Assembly: GCA_963674625.2 (NCBI GenBank)
Contig: CAXXXO010000003.1
Span: forward strand, 595,696-659,695
Direction of reading: 5' to 3'
Length of the DNA: 64,000 nucleotides
Origin: JALHFZ01 sp963674625
Lineage (GTDB): Bacteria > Synergistota > Synergistia > Synergistales > Aminobacteriaceae
Part shown: positions 25,546-34,722 of the stretch, piece after piece
Numbering within the stretch: position 1 is the stretch's first letter
Layout: each line of letters starts with the position of its first letter
Position numbers and translations under genes: made by a program
Notes under the pieces: model-generated
Told to the model about the DNA's origin: nothing
Seen by the model: the letters and a program-made list of their open reading frames with translations, nothing else
Databases searched by the model: none

Positions 25546-26222
25546 TTGCCGTTTTCCTCCTCATCTTTCTTTTCCATAAGCGATTTGATGTTCTCCTCAG
25601 ATCCGGCCACGAGAAGTTTGTCCCCTTCCTGTATGACCGTATCATACCGGGGAAGGAACCGCCTGCCCTTCCTGTCGAAGAGGAGAACAACCTCATTATA
25701 CGTCTTTTGGAAATCGGCTTCTACGAGGGTTTTGCCTACCATGCTCGGCAGCACGGTCACCTCTCCCACGAGGAAATCCCTCCCCGACATGGACGTGAAG
25801 TCGGCAGTCCAGGGGTTCACGATGGATTCGGCGAGCCTTTTGCCCATATCCCGCTCTGGAAAGATCACCTTGTCGACCCCCACCCGGGCGAGGACCCGGG
25901 CGTGAAGATTCGTCTGGGCTCTCGCTATGACTGTGGGAATACCCATTCCCCGGAGAATGGCCGTAGAGAGGATGCTCGCCTCGATGTCTTCGCCAATGGC
26001 GATGATGGCCACGTCGGCCTCCTTCGCCCCTATCCGGGTGAGGAGTTCTTCTTCCGTGGCGTCGAGCTGCGCCGAGAAGTCGACCATGGAGGCGACCGAT
26101 TCAACCCTTTCCTTACTCCTGTCCACGGCCATGACATACTGGCCGAGTTCGGCGAGCTTCTCGCAGATGGAGAAGCCGAATCGTCCCAGGCCCACGACGA
26201 GGACGGTCTGTTTTTTTTCCAT
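25542..26222 (-). CDS. ktrA: Potassium-uptake regulatory subunit KtrA/TrkA (RCK)
   Basis: 226 aa cytosolic ring subunit gating KtrB. RCK_N Rossmann motif VLVVGLGRFGFSIC with the acidic VDRSKERVE, then AIGEDIEASI. RCK_C follows from about residue 140 (VLPSMVGKTLVEAD). Directly after ktrB with a 13-nt gap. Confidence 0.92.
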   Translation of the reverse strand: MEKKQTVLVVGLGRFGFSICEKLAELGQYVMAVDRSKERVESVASMVDFSAQLDATEEELLTRIGAKEADVAIIAIGEDIEASILSTAILRGMGIPTVIARAQTNLHARVLARVGVDKVIFPERDMGKRLAESIVNPWTADFTSMSGRDFLVGEVTVLPSMVGKTLVEADFQKTYNEVVLLFDRKGRRFLPRYDTVIQEGDKLLVAGSEENIKSLMEKKDEEENGK

Positions 26223-26235
26223 GTTCTTCCCTTCC

Positions 26236-27555
26236 TTATCCTACGGGGATGTTGGTTTCTGCGTAGGAAATTTTTGAAATCGTCCGGTCCCGGGAGACCA
26301 TGCCGAATATGAAAGTAAGGATACCAACCCTTCCCCAGAACATCAACAGGATGATCACCATTTTCCCCGGAGCAGAAAGTGAAGATGTGATTCCAAGGGA
26401 AAGTCCCACCGTCCCCATGGCGGAGATCGTCTCGAAAAGAAGAGATTTGAAGGGGAGATTCTCGAAGAGGGAGAGAAGGGTCACGCCGATCAGAACGGTC
26501 AGAAGATATAAAAAGGCGATGGCGAGAGCCCGGCGGATGTTATTGTCGGCAATCGTCCTGTTGCGGTAGACTGCCCGCCTGCCCTGGATTTCCGAAAGGG
26601 ACGAGAAAAAGAGGACCCCTGCGGTGGTGGTTTTCATCCCCCCCCCGGTGGAACCTGGAGAAGCCCCGATAATCATGAGTATGGAGAGCAGAAAAATGCC
26701 GAGGGATGAGACTGCCCTGAGGGGAATCGTATTGAACCCGGCCGTGCGGGCGGTGACGCTTTGGAAAAGAGCGTTCCAGAGCTTCAGGGGAAGCGAGAGG
26801 GGAGAAAGGCCGATTGCCCTGTCGGAGAGGAAAAAAAGAAGCGCCCCGGCCGCAACGAGAATGAAAGAAACCTGGAGGACGAGGACGGCATGGGGAGAAA
26901 GGCGGGTTCTCTCGGTAAAGTAAAACCAGAGTTCGCCGATGACGAGAAATCCCAGGCCGCCGATGACAATGAGGATCATGACAGTTCCGGGAAATATGTA
27001 CTGGTTCACGTACCCCTCCAGGCCTCCCGGAAGGGTGGAAAAACCGGCATTGCAGAAAGCGCTGACAGAATGGAAAACCGCATGAAAGAGCGCCCCCGGA
27101 ACCTCCATGGACCTACGAAGCACGAGAAAAAGAGGGACCACCGCCGTTCCCTGGATTGCCAGGGTGATGAACAGAATGCGGAAAATCAGCTTGACGGCCC
27201 CGGAGGGCGTATCTATTCCGAGGCCGCCGGTGAAGAGGATCCTCTCACGAATCCGGATTTTGTGGCCGAGAAGGATCATAGTCGTGCTCGCCGCCGTCAT
27301 GACGCCGAGGCCTCCGAGCTGGATGAGCAGAAGAACCACCCACTGGGAGGCAAGGGTCAGGTCTTTTCCCGTATCGACGACGACGAGTCCCGTTACGCAG
27401 ACGGCAGACGTGCTCGTGAAGAGGGAATCCAGAAGGCTCAGCGGAACGGCGGAGCGGGAGTTGAAGGCCCATAGAAGCAGGGTTCCCGCCGCGATAAGCG
27501 ACAGGAACCCCAGTATGATCGTTTTTTCTATTTTGAGGGAGCTGTAGGTCTTCAC
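26236..27555 (-). CDS. ktrB: Potassium-uptake membrane subunit KtrB/TrkH family
   Basis: 439 aa with four M1-P-M2 repeats. Selectivity loops are visible as TSTSAVCVTGL, SVSAFCNAGF, SVTARTAGFN and ISAMGTVGLSL, each keeping the central Gly. GTG start, 31 nt after rplT, so potassium uptake rides on the ribosomal-protein transcript. Paired with ktrA. Confidence 0.92.
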   Translation of the reverse strand: MKTYSSLKIEKTIILGFLSLIAAGTLLLWAFNSRSAVPLSLLDSLFTSTSAVCVTGLVVVDTGKDLTLASQWVVLLLIQLGGLGVMTAASTTMILLGHKIRIRERILFTGGLGIDTPSGAVKLIFRILFITLAIQGTAVVPLFLVLRRSMEVPGALFHAVFHSVSAFCNAGFSTLPGGLEGYVNQYIFPGTVMILIVIGGLGFLVIGELWFYFTERTRLSPHAVLVLQVSFILVAAGALLFFLSDRAIGLSPLSLPLKLWNALFQSVTARTAGFNTIPLRAVSSLGIFLLSILMIIGASPGSTGGGMKTTTAGVLFFSSLSEIQGRRAVYRNRTIADNNIRRALAIAFLYLLTVLIGVTLLSLFENLPFKSLLFETISAMGTVGLSLGITSSLSAPGKMVIILLMFWGRVGILTFIFGMVSRDRTISKISYAETNIPVG

Positions 27556-27586
27556 CGGAATGGCGGGTTCGGCAGACGCGCGGAAC

Positions 27587-27946
27587 CTACCTGCCGAGGG
27601 CGCCCCTGGCCTGGTCGGTCAGCTGGACGAAGGCCGGCATGTCGTGGATGGCAAGCTCGGAGAGCATCTTCCTGTTGATCCCTATGCCCGCCTTCTTGAG
27701 GCCGTTCATCAGCACGCTGTAGGACAATCCTTGGGCTCTTGAAGCCGCGTTGATTCGAGTGATCCAGAGTCGGCGGAAATCCCGCTTCTTCCGCTTCCGG
27801 TCCGTATAGGCCCTGGAGAGGGAGTGGAGATAGGCTTCCCTCGCCCTGCGGTAGACGTTCTTTTTTCTTCCCCAGTATCCCTTGGTTATGGCAAAAAGCT
27901 TTTTTCTCTTTTTATCGCTAGCGCTACCACCTTTGACGCGGGGCAT
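27587..27946 (-). CDS. rplT: 50S ribosomal protein bL20
   Basis: 119 aa; MPRVKGG-x-x, KLFAITKGYWGRKKNVYRRA and RINAASRAQGLSYSVLMNGL are diagnostic. L20 usually also represses its own operon at the leader RNA. GAGGTGA precedes the ATG. Confidence 0.98.
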   Translation of the reverse strand: MPRVKGGSASDKKRKKLFAITKGYWGRKKNVYRRAREAYLHSLSRAYTDRKRKKRDFRRLWITRINAASRAQGLSYSVLMNGLKKAGIGINRKMLSELAIHDMPAFVQLTDQARGALGR

Positions 27947-27981
27947 CGCAAGTCACCTCTTTCATGTAATTGACTGCTTCT

Positions 27982-28179
27982 TCAGCTGTAAGGAAGAAGT
28001 TTTCTCATGGATTCCATCTGCGTTTCGTCCACATACCCCGACTTGCGGAGCCTCTTGAGCCGGGCCGGACTCTTGCAGGTGAGAAGATGCCCTCTGCCTG
28101 ATCTCCTGTAGGAAAGTTTTCCTGTTCCGGTATAGGTGAACCGTTTTTTTGCCCCTGAATGGGATTTCAACTTCGGCAT
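27982..28179 (-). CDS. rpmI: 50S ribosomal protein bL35
   Basis: 65 aa from MPKLKSHSGAKKRF. GGAGG lies 11 nt upstream. A frame extension to 28248 is not part of the family. Middle gene of infC-rpmI-rplT. Confidence 0.97.
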   Translation of the reverse strand: MPKLKSHSGAKKRFTYTGTGKLSYRRSGRGHLLTCKSPARLKRLRKSGYVDETQMESMRKLLPYS

Positions 28180-28279
28180 GATTGTCTGTTCCTCCTTCCC
28201 CGTATCTCGTGTCAGAATAAAGCCCGCCGCAGGGCGGCAGGCATACAAGCCTTTGATGGATCAGCGCAGGGGGATGCTG

Positions 28280-28939
28280 CTACTCCCTTTCCTCCGCCTC
28301 CTGTGGAACCGCTTCTGGAGCTTTCGCCGCCTGTCCGTTCTTCGCCGCGGCAGGTTTTTTTCCTGCGCCTGCGGAATCGGATTTTACCGGCTTCTGGGAA
28401 ATTTTGCCCTGGCCGGCAGGAAGGGGGGTCAGCATGATCCTCATGTAGCGCCCTTCCATACGGGGCCTTCCCTCGCTTTTTCCGAGGCCCTCGGTATCGC
28501 GGATAACCCTGGCGAGAACCTCTTCTCCCTTGCCCAGAAAGGACATCTCCCGGCCCCTGAAAAAGACCGATACCTTGACCCTGTGGCCCGCGTCGAGAAA
28601 GTTTTTGATGGCCCTGACCTTGAAATCATAATCGTGCTCGTCGATCTTCGGACGCATTTTCATCTCTTTCAGGGTCTGAACCTTCTGTTTTTTTCGAGCG
28701 TCCTTTTCCTTTTTCTGCAGCTCGTACCGGTATTTCCCATAGTCGAGGATTCTGCATACGGGGGGTTTTGCCTGGGGAGCGACTTCCACCAGATCCAGCT
28801 GCCGCTCTTCGGCAAGCCGTATTCCCTCCATAGTCGGCAGAACGCCGAGCTTGACTCCGTTTTCATCGATGACAAGAACTTCCCTGCTGGAAATTTCCCG
28901 GTTGACTCTCGGATCTCCGTCTTCTTTTCGTGCTACTAT
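28280..28939 (-). CDS. infC: Translation initiation factor IF-3 with ATA start
   Basis: 219 aa. IF-3 N-terminal sequence (KEDGDPRVNREI, VLVIDENGVKLG) extends 36 codons beyond the first ATG (28831) to ATA at 28939, with GGAGGTG 7 nt upstream and no ATG, GTG or TTG in between. infC is known to use rare AUU/AUA-type starts for autocontrol, so ATA is the likely initiator. The C-domain (RPKIDEHDYDFKVRAIKNFL) is normal. About 40 extra Lys/Ala/Glu-rich residues follow it. Confidence 0.93.
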   Translation of the reverse strand: MVARKEDGDPRVNREISSREVLVIDENGVKLGVLPTMEGIRLAEERQLDLVEVAPQAKPPVCRILDYGKYRYELQKKEKDARKKQKVQTLKEMKMRPKIDEHDYDFKVRAIKNFLDAGHRVKVSVFFRGREMSFLGKGEEVLARVIRDTEGLGKSEGRPRMEGRYMRIMLTPLPAGQGKISQKPVKSDSAGAGKKPAAAKNGQAAKAPEAVPQEAEERE

Positions 28940-28965
28940 AGCTTTTCACCTCCAGGTAAAATATG

Positions 28966-29001
28966 AAAAAAAAGGGGCCGGCGAATAAAGCCACCAGCCC
29001 C
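28966..29001 (-). terminator. Attenuator in the infC-rpmI-rplT leader (L20-leader-like)
   Basis: On the minus strand GGGGCTGGTGGC pairs imperfectly with GCCGGCCCC and is followed by eight T. It stands between the infC promoter and the infC ATA start. A premature terminator here is the arrangement of L20-controlled leaders, although I did not fold the alternative structure. Confidence 0.72.
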
Positions 29002-29085
29002 TCCAAAATGCTTCAGAGTTTCTCGGAAACCGCGTGACAGGATGCGTCACTGGGTGAGAGGGTGGCCCCTCTGCTTCGCCGCAAA

Positions 29086-29114
29086 AATATACCACACCAG
29101 GAACAAAAATGCAA
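29086..29114 (-). promoter_or_regulatory. Promoter of the infC operon
   Basis: Minus strand TTGCAT, 17-nt spacer, TATATT, just after the thrS stop. Confidence 0.75.
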
Positions 29115-29134
29115 ATTTTCCGCCCCTGTACTTC

Positions 29135-31045
29135 TCAGCAGAGGGCGTTTTCTTTCAGGGGGTTGAATTCCCCCTCAAGCACATTGAGAAATTCCTCCAT
29201 GGACATGGAACCGAGATCTCCCCGGCTTCTCTCCCTCGGAGCGACCGTCCCCGATTCCCGCTCCTTTTCCCCAACCACGATCATGTAGGGGATTTTCTGG
29301 GTCTGGGCGTCACGGATCTTTTTGCCAAGCTTCTCGTCCCGTTCGTCCAGCTCCACCCGGATTCCCCGGCATTTCAGTTTGTCAACAATGGATTTTCCGT
29401 AATCAACGAACTCGGCCGCAACGGGAAGAACCCTGGCCTGAACCGGTGCGATCCACCAGGGAAAAGCCCCTGCGAAGTTCTCAACAAGGATGCCGAAAAA
29501 CCGCTCGAGGCTTCCGAGAATCGTCCGATGGAGCATGACGGGACGGTGCTCTTTCCCGTCGGCGCCGATGTAGGTGAGGTCAAATTTCTCGGGCATCTGG
29601 AAGTCGAGCTGGATCGTTCCGCACTGCCAGGTTCTGCCGATGGAATCTTCAAGGTGGAAGTCGATCTTGGGTCCGTAGAAGGCCCCGTCCCCGGGGTTCA
29701 GCCGGTATTCCGCCCCCGTTTTCTCCAGGGCTTCTTTGAGGGAGTTTTCCGCAAGGGTCCACTGCTCTTCCGACCCCATGCAGTTGTCAGGCCGGGTGGA
29801 GAGCTCCATGGTGTATTTGAAGCCGAATACGTCCCGATAGATATATCTGCACAGGTCCATGATTCCGATGATTTCGTCCCTCACCTGTTCGGGAGTGCAG
29901 TAGAGATGGGCGTCATCCTGGGTGAAGCACCGCACTCTCATGAGCCCGTGAAGGACGCCGCTCCGCTCGTGGCGGTGGACCACTCCGAGTTCTGCCATCC
30001 GGAGGGGAAGATCCCGGTAGCTTCGGATCTGGCTCTTGTAGACCATCATCCCCCCCGGGCAGTTCATGGGCTTGATGGCGAAGGGCTGCTCGTCGATCTC
30101 CGTAAAATACATGTTGTCCCGGTAGTGGTCCCAGTGGCCCGAGCGGATCCACAGTTCCCGGTCGAGGATGAGGGGGGTGCGGATTTCGCAGTATCCCCGT
30201 TTCACGTGCTCTTTTCTCCAGAAATCCGTCAGGGCGTTCATGATCACCATGCCCTTGGGGTGGAAAAAAGGAAATCCCGGCCCTTCGCTCTGGATGCTGA
30301 AGAGATCGAGCTCCCGTCCCAGGCGGCGGTGGTCCCGGCTCTTCGCCTCCTCCATTCTCTTGATGTAGAGATCGAGGGCCTCCTTGTCGGGGAAAGCGGT
30401 TCCGTATATCCTCGTCAGCATGATGTTTTTCTCGTCTCCCCGCCAGTAGGCCCCGGCAAGGGAGAGGAGCTTGAAGTGCTGTATTCTGGAGGTGTCGGAG
30501 ACATGGGGGCCCCGGCAGAGATCGGCGTAGTCTCCCTGGAAGTACAGGGTGACCCGGTCATCCTCCAGGTCAGAGATGATCTCCGTCTTGTAGGGGTCGT
30601 CCTTCTGTCTGAACCACTCGAGGGCTTCCCCGCGGCTCATCTCCCGGCGTTCCACAGGAAGGGCGCGCTTCGCGATGCGGCGCATTTCCTGCTCGATCTT
30701 CGGAAGATCTTCCTCGGTGATCCCCCCGGGAATCTCCATGTCGTAGTAAAATCCGTCCTTTATGGCGGGTCCCACGCCGTACCTCGTTCCGGGCCAGAGG
30801 TTCGAGACCGCCTGGGCCATGAGATGGGCAGCGGAATGGCGAAGAATCTCCAGCCCTTCCTCGGAATCGGCGGTAATGGGAAGCAGTGTTCCATCCTCCT
30901 CCGCTTTTCTTGAAAGATCCACAGCTTTTCCATTCAGAAGTCCTGCTACAGCTCCCTTTCGTACGCCCATTTTCTCCAGAGCGTCCCGTACCGTACCGGA
31001 TTCAACCACAATTTCCCTGTCTTCAGGTCCTCTCAGGTGCGCCAT
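29135..31045 (-). CDS. thrS: Threonyl-tRNA synthetase
   Basis: 636 aa. N-terminal TGS domain, the editing-domain HSAAHLMAQAV (HxxxH) with a later cysteine site, and a class II core with motif 2 VHRHERSGVLHGLMRVR. The anticodon-binding domain ends in the QAR-VLPV region. Start is ATG at 31045, with GGAG 8 nt upstream. Expression is controlled by the T-box immediately upstream. Confidence 0.97.
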   Translation of the reverse strand: MAHLRGPEDREIVVESGTVRDALEKMGVRKGAVAGLLNGKAVDLSRKAEEDGTLLPITADSEEGLEILRHSAAHLMAQAVSNLWPGTRYGVGPAIKDGFYYDMEIPGGITEEDLPKIEQEMRRIAKRALPVERREMSRGEALEWFRQKDDPYKTEIISDLEDDRVTLYFQGDYADLCRGPHVSDTSRIQHFKLLSLAGAYWRGDEKNIMLTRIYGTAFPDKEALDLYIKRMEEAKSRDHRRLGRELDLFSIQSEGPGFPFFHPKGMVIMNALTDFWRKEHVKRGYCEIRTPLILDRELWIRSGHWDHYRDNMYFTEIDEQPFAIKPMNCPGGMMVYKSQIRSYRDLPLRMAELGVVHRHERSGVLHGLMRVRCFTQDDAHLYCTPEQVRDEIIGIMDLCRYIYRDVFGFKYTMELSTRPDNCMGSEEQWTLAENSLKEALEKTGAEYRLNPGDGAFYGPKIDFHLEDSIGRTWQCGTIQLDFQMPEKFDLTYIGADGKEHRPVMLHRTILGSLERFFGILVENFAGAFPWWIAPVQARVLPVAAEFVDYGKSIVDKLKCRGIRVELDERDEKLGKKIRDAQTQKIPYMIVVGEKERESGTVAPRERSRGDLGSMSMEEFLNVLEGEFNPLKENALC

Positions 31046-31066
31046 TTCCTTCTCCCCTTTCAAAAA

Positions 31067-31325
31067 TACAAAAGCCCACGCCATCTCCATATTTGGAGGC
31101 GACGTGGGCATGCCGTGGTTCCACTCCAGTTCCGTCCTCACGGGGAGGACGGCGCTCGTTTCCGCTGTAAGGGGCGGTTCCCCGGCGCCTTGTCCGCTCT
31201 GCGGCTTTTCGGCGCCCGCTCAAGGGCGGTGTTCAAGGCGGCTCCGCGGGAAATCTCTCAGCCTCGGATATCCCTCTCTGGACGGTGGGTCCGCACTTTA
31301 CTGTCCCTCTCATCGCGAAAGTCAT
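31067..31325 (-). promoter_or_regulatory. Threonine T-box leader of thrS
   Basis: On the minus strand: stem I elements AGTAA, AGAGAGGGA and GGCTGAGAG. A likely specifier ACC (Thr) lies in GAACACCG (ACC at 31228-31230). The T-box sequence TGGAACCACGG is at 31113-31123. A terminator (GCCCACG...CGTGGGC, stem with CGCCTCC/GGAG inside) ends at 31074, followed by a T-rich run. Uncharged tRNA-Thr should pair with the T-box and prevent termination. Confidence 0.92.
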
Positions 31326-31337
31326 CTTATGAAAAAA

Positions 31338-31366
31338 TTTATACACTCATTTCCAAGCTCTGTCAA
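31338..31366 (-). promoter_or_regulatory. Promoter of thrS
   Basis: Minus strand TTGACA, 17-nt spacer, TATAAA; the -35 overlaps the dut stop codon. Close to consensus. Confidence 0.85.
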
Positions 31367-31806
31367 TCTGTCCCCGTGCTGCCGAACCCTCCGTCTCCGC
31401 GGCCGCTCGCGCCAAGAGTCTCCTCTTCGATCCAGGATATGCGGGTGACGGGGGCAACCACCATCTGGGCGATCCGGTCTCCCGCTGAGATCGAAAATGC
31501 CTCGCTTCCGAGGTTCACGAGCAACACCCTTATCTCCCCCCGGTAGTCGCTGTCGATGGTCCCGGGAGAGTTGATGACGGTAATGCCGTTTTTTATGGCG
31601 AGGCCGCTCCGCGGCCGCACCTGGGCTTCATACCCCTCGGGCAGCTCGATGTACAGGCCCGTCGGAATTCCCGCCCTCTCTCCGGGAAGGAGAAGGGCCT
31701 CTTCAGAGGCCCGAAGATCGACCCCTGCGGAAAACTCGGTGCTGCAGGACGGAAGGGGAAAGGCTTTCGCCTTTCCCTTCCGAAGTATTTTCACGCTCAC
31801 TGCCAC
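31363..31806 (-). CDS. dut: Deoxyuridine triphosphatase
   Basis: 147 aa trimeric dUTPase converting dUTP to dUMP for ThyX. Motif 1 AGVDLRAS, motif 2 RPRSGLA, motif 3 GTIDSDYRGEI, motif 4 GDRIAQMV, and motif 5 GRGDGGFGSTG. I use GTG at 31806, with GAGGAG upstream and 16 nt after the pnp stop. The longer frame inside pnp is not homologous. Confidence 0.95.
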   Translation of the reverse strand: MAVSVKILRKGKAKAFPLPSCSTEFSAGVDLRASEEALLLPGERAGIPTGLYIELPEGYEAQVRPRSGLAIKNGITVINSPGTIDSDYRGEIRVLLVNLGSEAFSISAGDRIAQMVVAPVTRISWIEEETLGASGRGDGGFGSTGTD

Positions 31807-31822
31807 AGCGGCTGCCGCTCCT

Positions 31823-34084
31823 CTATCGCCTGGGTCCGCCCCGGCGATCTCCCCGGTCAGGCCTGCCGCCATGGGAAGGACGTTCCCGGTCTCTTTCCGG
31901 CTGGGGATTGGCCTTCGCATCCGCCTCGAGGGCGATTATCTTCTCTTCCCGCTCTTTCTCGGCGGGAAGGACATCGGAAAGCCCCTCTTCCGCAATTCTG
32001 CTCTCATTTTCGAAGATGCGGCGCCGGGTGAGATTGACCCTGCCCATGTCGTCGATCTCCTTCACCATGACGAGCACCCGGTCTCCCGGCTTGAAGACGT
32101 CATCCACCTTGGGGACCCGGTGGGTGCTGATCTCGCTGACATGAAGGAGGCCTTCCTTGCCAGGAAGGCATTCCACGAAGGCTCCGAAGTTCATGAGTCT
32201 GGTTACCGTGCCGTAATAGACTTCTCCTGCGGCAAGATCCTTCGTGAGACTTCGGATGATCGAAAGGGCCTCGTCCACCTTCTCCTGGGAGGGACCGCCG
32301 ACGAAAATCTCTCCCGTATCCTCCACGTTGATCTTCACTCCGGTCTTCGCAGTGATCCCCCGGATGACCTTTCCGCCCGACCCTATGACGTCCCGGATCT
32401 TTTCGGGGTCGATGGTGATCATGTAGATTCTGGGAGCCGTGGGGGAAAGCTGTGCCGGGGACGGAATGGCCTCTTCCATCTTCTCGAGGATTGCCATCCG
32501 GGCTGCCTTGGCCTGACCGAGGGCCTGCTCGAGAATCGAGCGGGTGATTCCTCCGGCCTTGTTGTCCATCTGGAGGGCCGTCACACCGTCCCGGGTTCCG
32601 GCAACCTTGAAGTCCATGTCTCCGAAGTGATCTTCGAGACCCTGGATATCCGTGAGAACAGCCACTTTTTCCCCTTCTTTAATGAGCCCCATGGCAATTC
32701 CCGCCACGTGCTTCTTCAGGGGAACCCCGGCATTCATGAGGGCAAGGCTTCCTCCGCAGATGGACGCCTGGGAGCTGGAGCCGTTGGATTCGAGGATATC
32801 GGAGACAACCCTCATGACGTAGGGGAAATCCGCCTCCTCGGGGATCACCGGGCGAAGGGCTCTTTCAGCGAGGGCCCCGTGGCCGATCTCTCGCCGCCCC
32901 GGTCCGCGCATGGGCCGGACTTCGCCAACGCTGTAGGGGGGGAAATTGTAGTGAAGAATGAAGCGCTTCGCCGGTTCATCCTGCTTCAGGCCGTCGAGGA
33001 TCTGGTCGTCCACGCCCATCATGCCGAGGGTGGTGATCACGAGGGCCTGGGTCTCTCCCCGGGTGAAGAGTGCGGAGCCGTGAACCCGCGGAATCACTCC
33101 CGTCTCGCAGGTGATCGTCCGGAGCTCGTCCATGGCTCTTCCGTCAGCCCGGACACGATCGTCCACGATGAGAGAGCGCATGGTTTTTTTGACCAGTTCG
33201 TCCATGGTGGAGGCGATGAAGTCGCCGCTCTCGGGAAACTCGGAGAGGAAACGCTCCTCCGCCTTTTTTCTGATCCCGGTGAGAGCGTCGCCCCGGGGCT
33301 TCTTTTCATGGATTTTCACGGCATTCCGTATTTCGGAGACGAGGGTCTGCCCCATCCACTCCTCTATCTCGGGAAAGGCCGCGGGATGGGGAAGGCTGAC
33401 CTTCTCTTTCCCCACAGAGGCAGCCATTTCGCTGAAGAGCCCCACGATCTTTTTGATCTCGCTGTGGGCGAGGTCCAGGGCGTCGACGAGCAGCTCCTCG
33501 GAGATCTCCTTCGAACCGCACTCCACCATGGTCACGCCGTCCCTGTGTCCTGCGACGAGAAGGTCGAGGGTGGAGAGGGGCATCTGCTCTTCCGTGGGAT
33601 TGACAACAAGGGCGCCGTCCACGCAGCCGATCCGCACCGCTCCGACGGGGCCGCCCCAGGGAATATCGGAAATTGAAAGGGCCGCTGAAGCAGCGTTGAT
33701 GGCCAGGACGTTCGGCGGGTTGAGCTGGTCCACGGAGAGCACCGTGGCCACCACGTGAACGTCATGGCGGGTGCTTTCGTCAAAGAGGGAGCGGATGGAC
33801 CGGTCCACCATCCGGCCGCTGAGGATAGCCGTTTCAGAGGGACGTCCCTCTCTCTTTATGAACCCTCCGGGGATTTTTCCGGCGGAGTAAAACCGCTCTT
33901 CGAAATCCACCAGAAGGGGAAAGAAATCTATTCCGGTCCTCGGCTTCTCGGTGATGCACGCAGTTGCGAGGATCCGGGTATCACCGTGACCGGCCACCAC
34001 CGCACCGCTCGCCTGCTTCGCGAGCTTGCCGGTGGAAAACTCGAGGGGTCGGCCCCCGACTTCGACTGAAAACTTTTTCTCCAT
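31823..34084 (-). CDS. pnp: Polynucleotide phosphorylase
   Basis: 753 aa 3'-5' exoribonuclease. Two RNase PH domains (first: GFIKREGRPSE; second: RGRREIGHGALAERAL with the phosphate-binding SNGSSSQAS), then KH (IRDVIGSGGKVIRGI) and S1 (YYGTVTRLMNFGAFVE). The tail is Arg/Gly/Asp-rich. It follows rpsO in the universal rpsO-pnp order, with a terminator between. Confidence 0.97.
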   Translation of the reverse strand: MEKKFSVEVGGRPLEFSTGKLAKQASGAVVAGHGDTRILATACITEKPRTGIDFFPLLVDFEERFYSAGKIPGGFIKREGRPSETAILSGRMVDRSIRSLFDESTRHDVHVVATVLSVDQLNPPNVLAINAASAALSISDIPWGGPVGAVRIGCVDGALVVNPTEEQMPLSTLDLLVAGHRDGVTMVECGSKEISEELLVDALDLAHSEIKKIVGLFSEMAASVGKEKVSLPHPAAFPEIEEWMGQTLVSEIRNAVKIHEKKPRGDALTGIRKKAEERFLSEFPESGDFIASTMDELVKKTMRSLIVDDRVRADGRAMDELRTITCETGVIPRVHGSALFTRGETQALVITTLGMMGVDDQILDGLKQDEPAKRFILHYNFPPYSVGEVRPMRGPGRREIGHGALAERALRPVIPEEADFPYVMRVVSDILESNGSSSQASICGGSLALMNAGVPLKKHVAGIAMGLIKEGEKVAVLTDIQGLEDHFGDMDFKVAGTRDGVTALQMDNKAGGITRSILEQALGQAKAARMAILEKMEEAIPSPAQLSPTAPRIYMITIDPEKIRDVIGSGGKVIRGITAKTGVKINVEDTGEIFVGGPSQEKVDEALSIIRSLTKDLAAGEVYYGTVTRLMNFGAFVECLPGKEGLLHVSEISTHRVPKVDDVFKPGDRVLVMVKEIDDMGRVNLTRRRIFENESRIAEEGLSDVLPAEKEREEKIIALEADAKANPQPERDRERPSHGGRPDRGDRRGGPRR

Positions 34085-34160
34085 ATTTTTGTTCCTCCTC
34101 TTTTCTTCTTCTTCTCTTTGTATTCGCAGTTAAGAATACCATATTCCGGCGAAAAAGCAT

Positions 34161-34187
34161 AAAAAAAGCGGGGACCTTCGTCCCCGC
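34161..34187 (-). terminator. Terminator between rpsO and pnp
   Basis: On the minus strand GCGGGGAC-GAAG-GTCCCCGC followed by seven T. pnp lies downstream on the same strand, so read-through or processing here probably sets the pnp level. Confidence 0.9.
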
Positions 34188-34203
34188 GGTAATGCGTCCC
34201 TTT

Positions 34204-34470
34204 TCAGTGGCGCAGGCCGAGCCTTTCAATGAGAGTACGGTAGCGGCTGAAGTCCTTTTCCCGCAGATACCTGAGGAGTTTTCTCCTCGTTCCGACCATC
34301 TTGAGAAGTCCCCTCCGGGAGTGGAAATCCTTCGTATGCACCTTGAGATGCTCCGTAAGATCCCGGATACGCCGTGTAAGCATGGCCACCTGAACTTCCG
34401 GAGAACCCGTATCGACGGTATGGGTGCGGTAATCGGAGATTATTTCCTGTTTCTGTTCCTTTTCAAGCAT
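34204..34470 (-). CDS. rpsO: 30S ribosomal protein uS15
   Basis: 88 aa from MLEKEQKQEI; TGSPEVQVAMLTRRI and HSRRGLLKMVGTRRKLL are diagnostic. GAGGTGA lies 5 nt upstream. Confidence 0.98.
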   Translation of the reverse strand: MLEKEQKQEIISDYRTHTVDTGSPEVQVAMLTRRIRDLTEHLKVHTKDFHSRRGLLKMVGTRRKLLRYLREKDFSRYRTLIERLGLRH

Positions 34471-34545
34471 TTTCTTCACCTCGAAGAGAGAATCCCGAAA
34501 CCCAGAAGAGCGGCGAACGCGCTCATCCGCGTAAGGGTCATGCAA

Positions 34546-34574
34546 ATAGTATCATTCAGAGGGCCAGAAAGCAA
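34546..34574 (-). promoter_or_regulatory. Promoter of rpsO-pnp-dut
   Basis: Minus strand TTGCTT, 17-nt spacer, TACTAT. Confidence 0.6.
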
Positions 34575-34639
34575 ATGCTTGGGCGGCGCCTCTCCCTTTT
34601 CCGAAGCTTGCCCGCTCCACCTGATTTTTTCTCTCTTCC

Positions 34640-34668
34640 TCGACATTTGAATCTTATTGTGATTTAAT
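34640..34668 (+). promoter_or_regulatory. Promoter of the response-regulator gene
   Basis: Plus strand TCGACA, 17-nt spacer, TTTAAT, 54 nt before the ATG. It is divergent from the rpsO promoter. Confidence 0.6.
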
Positions 34669-34722
34669 GAAAATTCCATGGCAAAACGGGTCGAAATGAA
34701 TTCTTTTATCGGGGGGAAAAGC

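Noticed and set aside
29042..30913. 623-aa plus-strand open frame
   Set aside because: Antisense shadow of thrS.
31556..33676. 706-aa plus-strand open frame
   Set aside because: Antisense shadow of dut/pnp despite its length.
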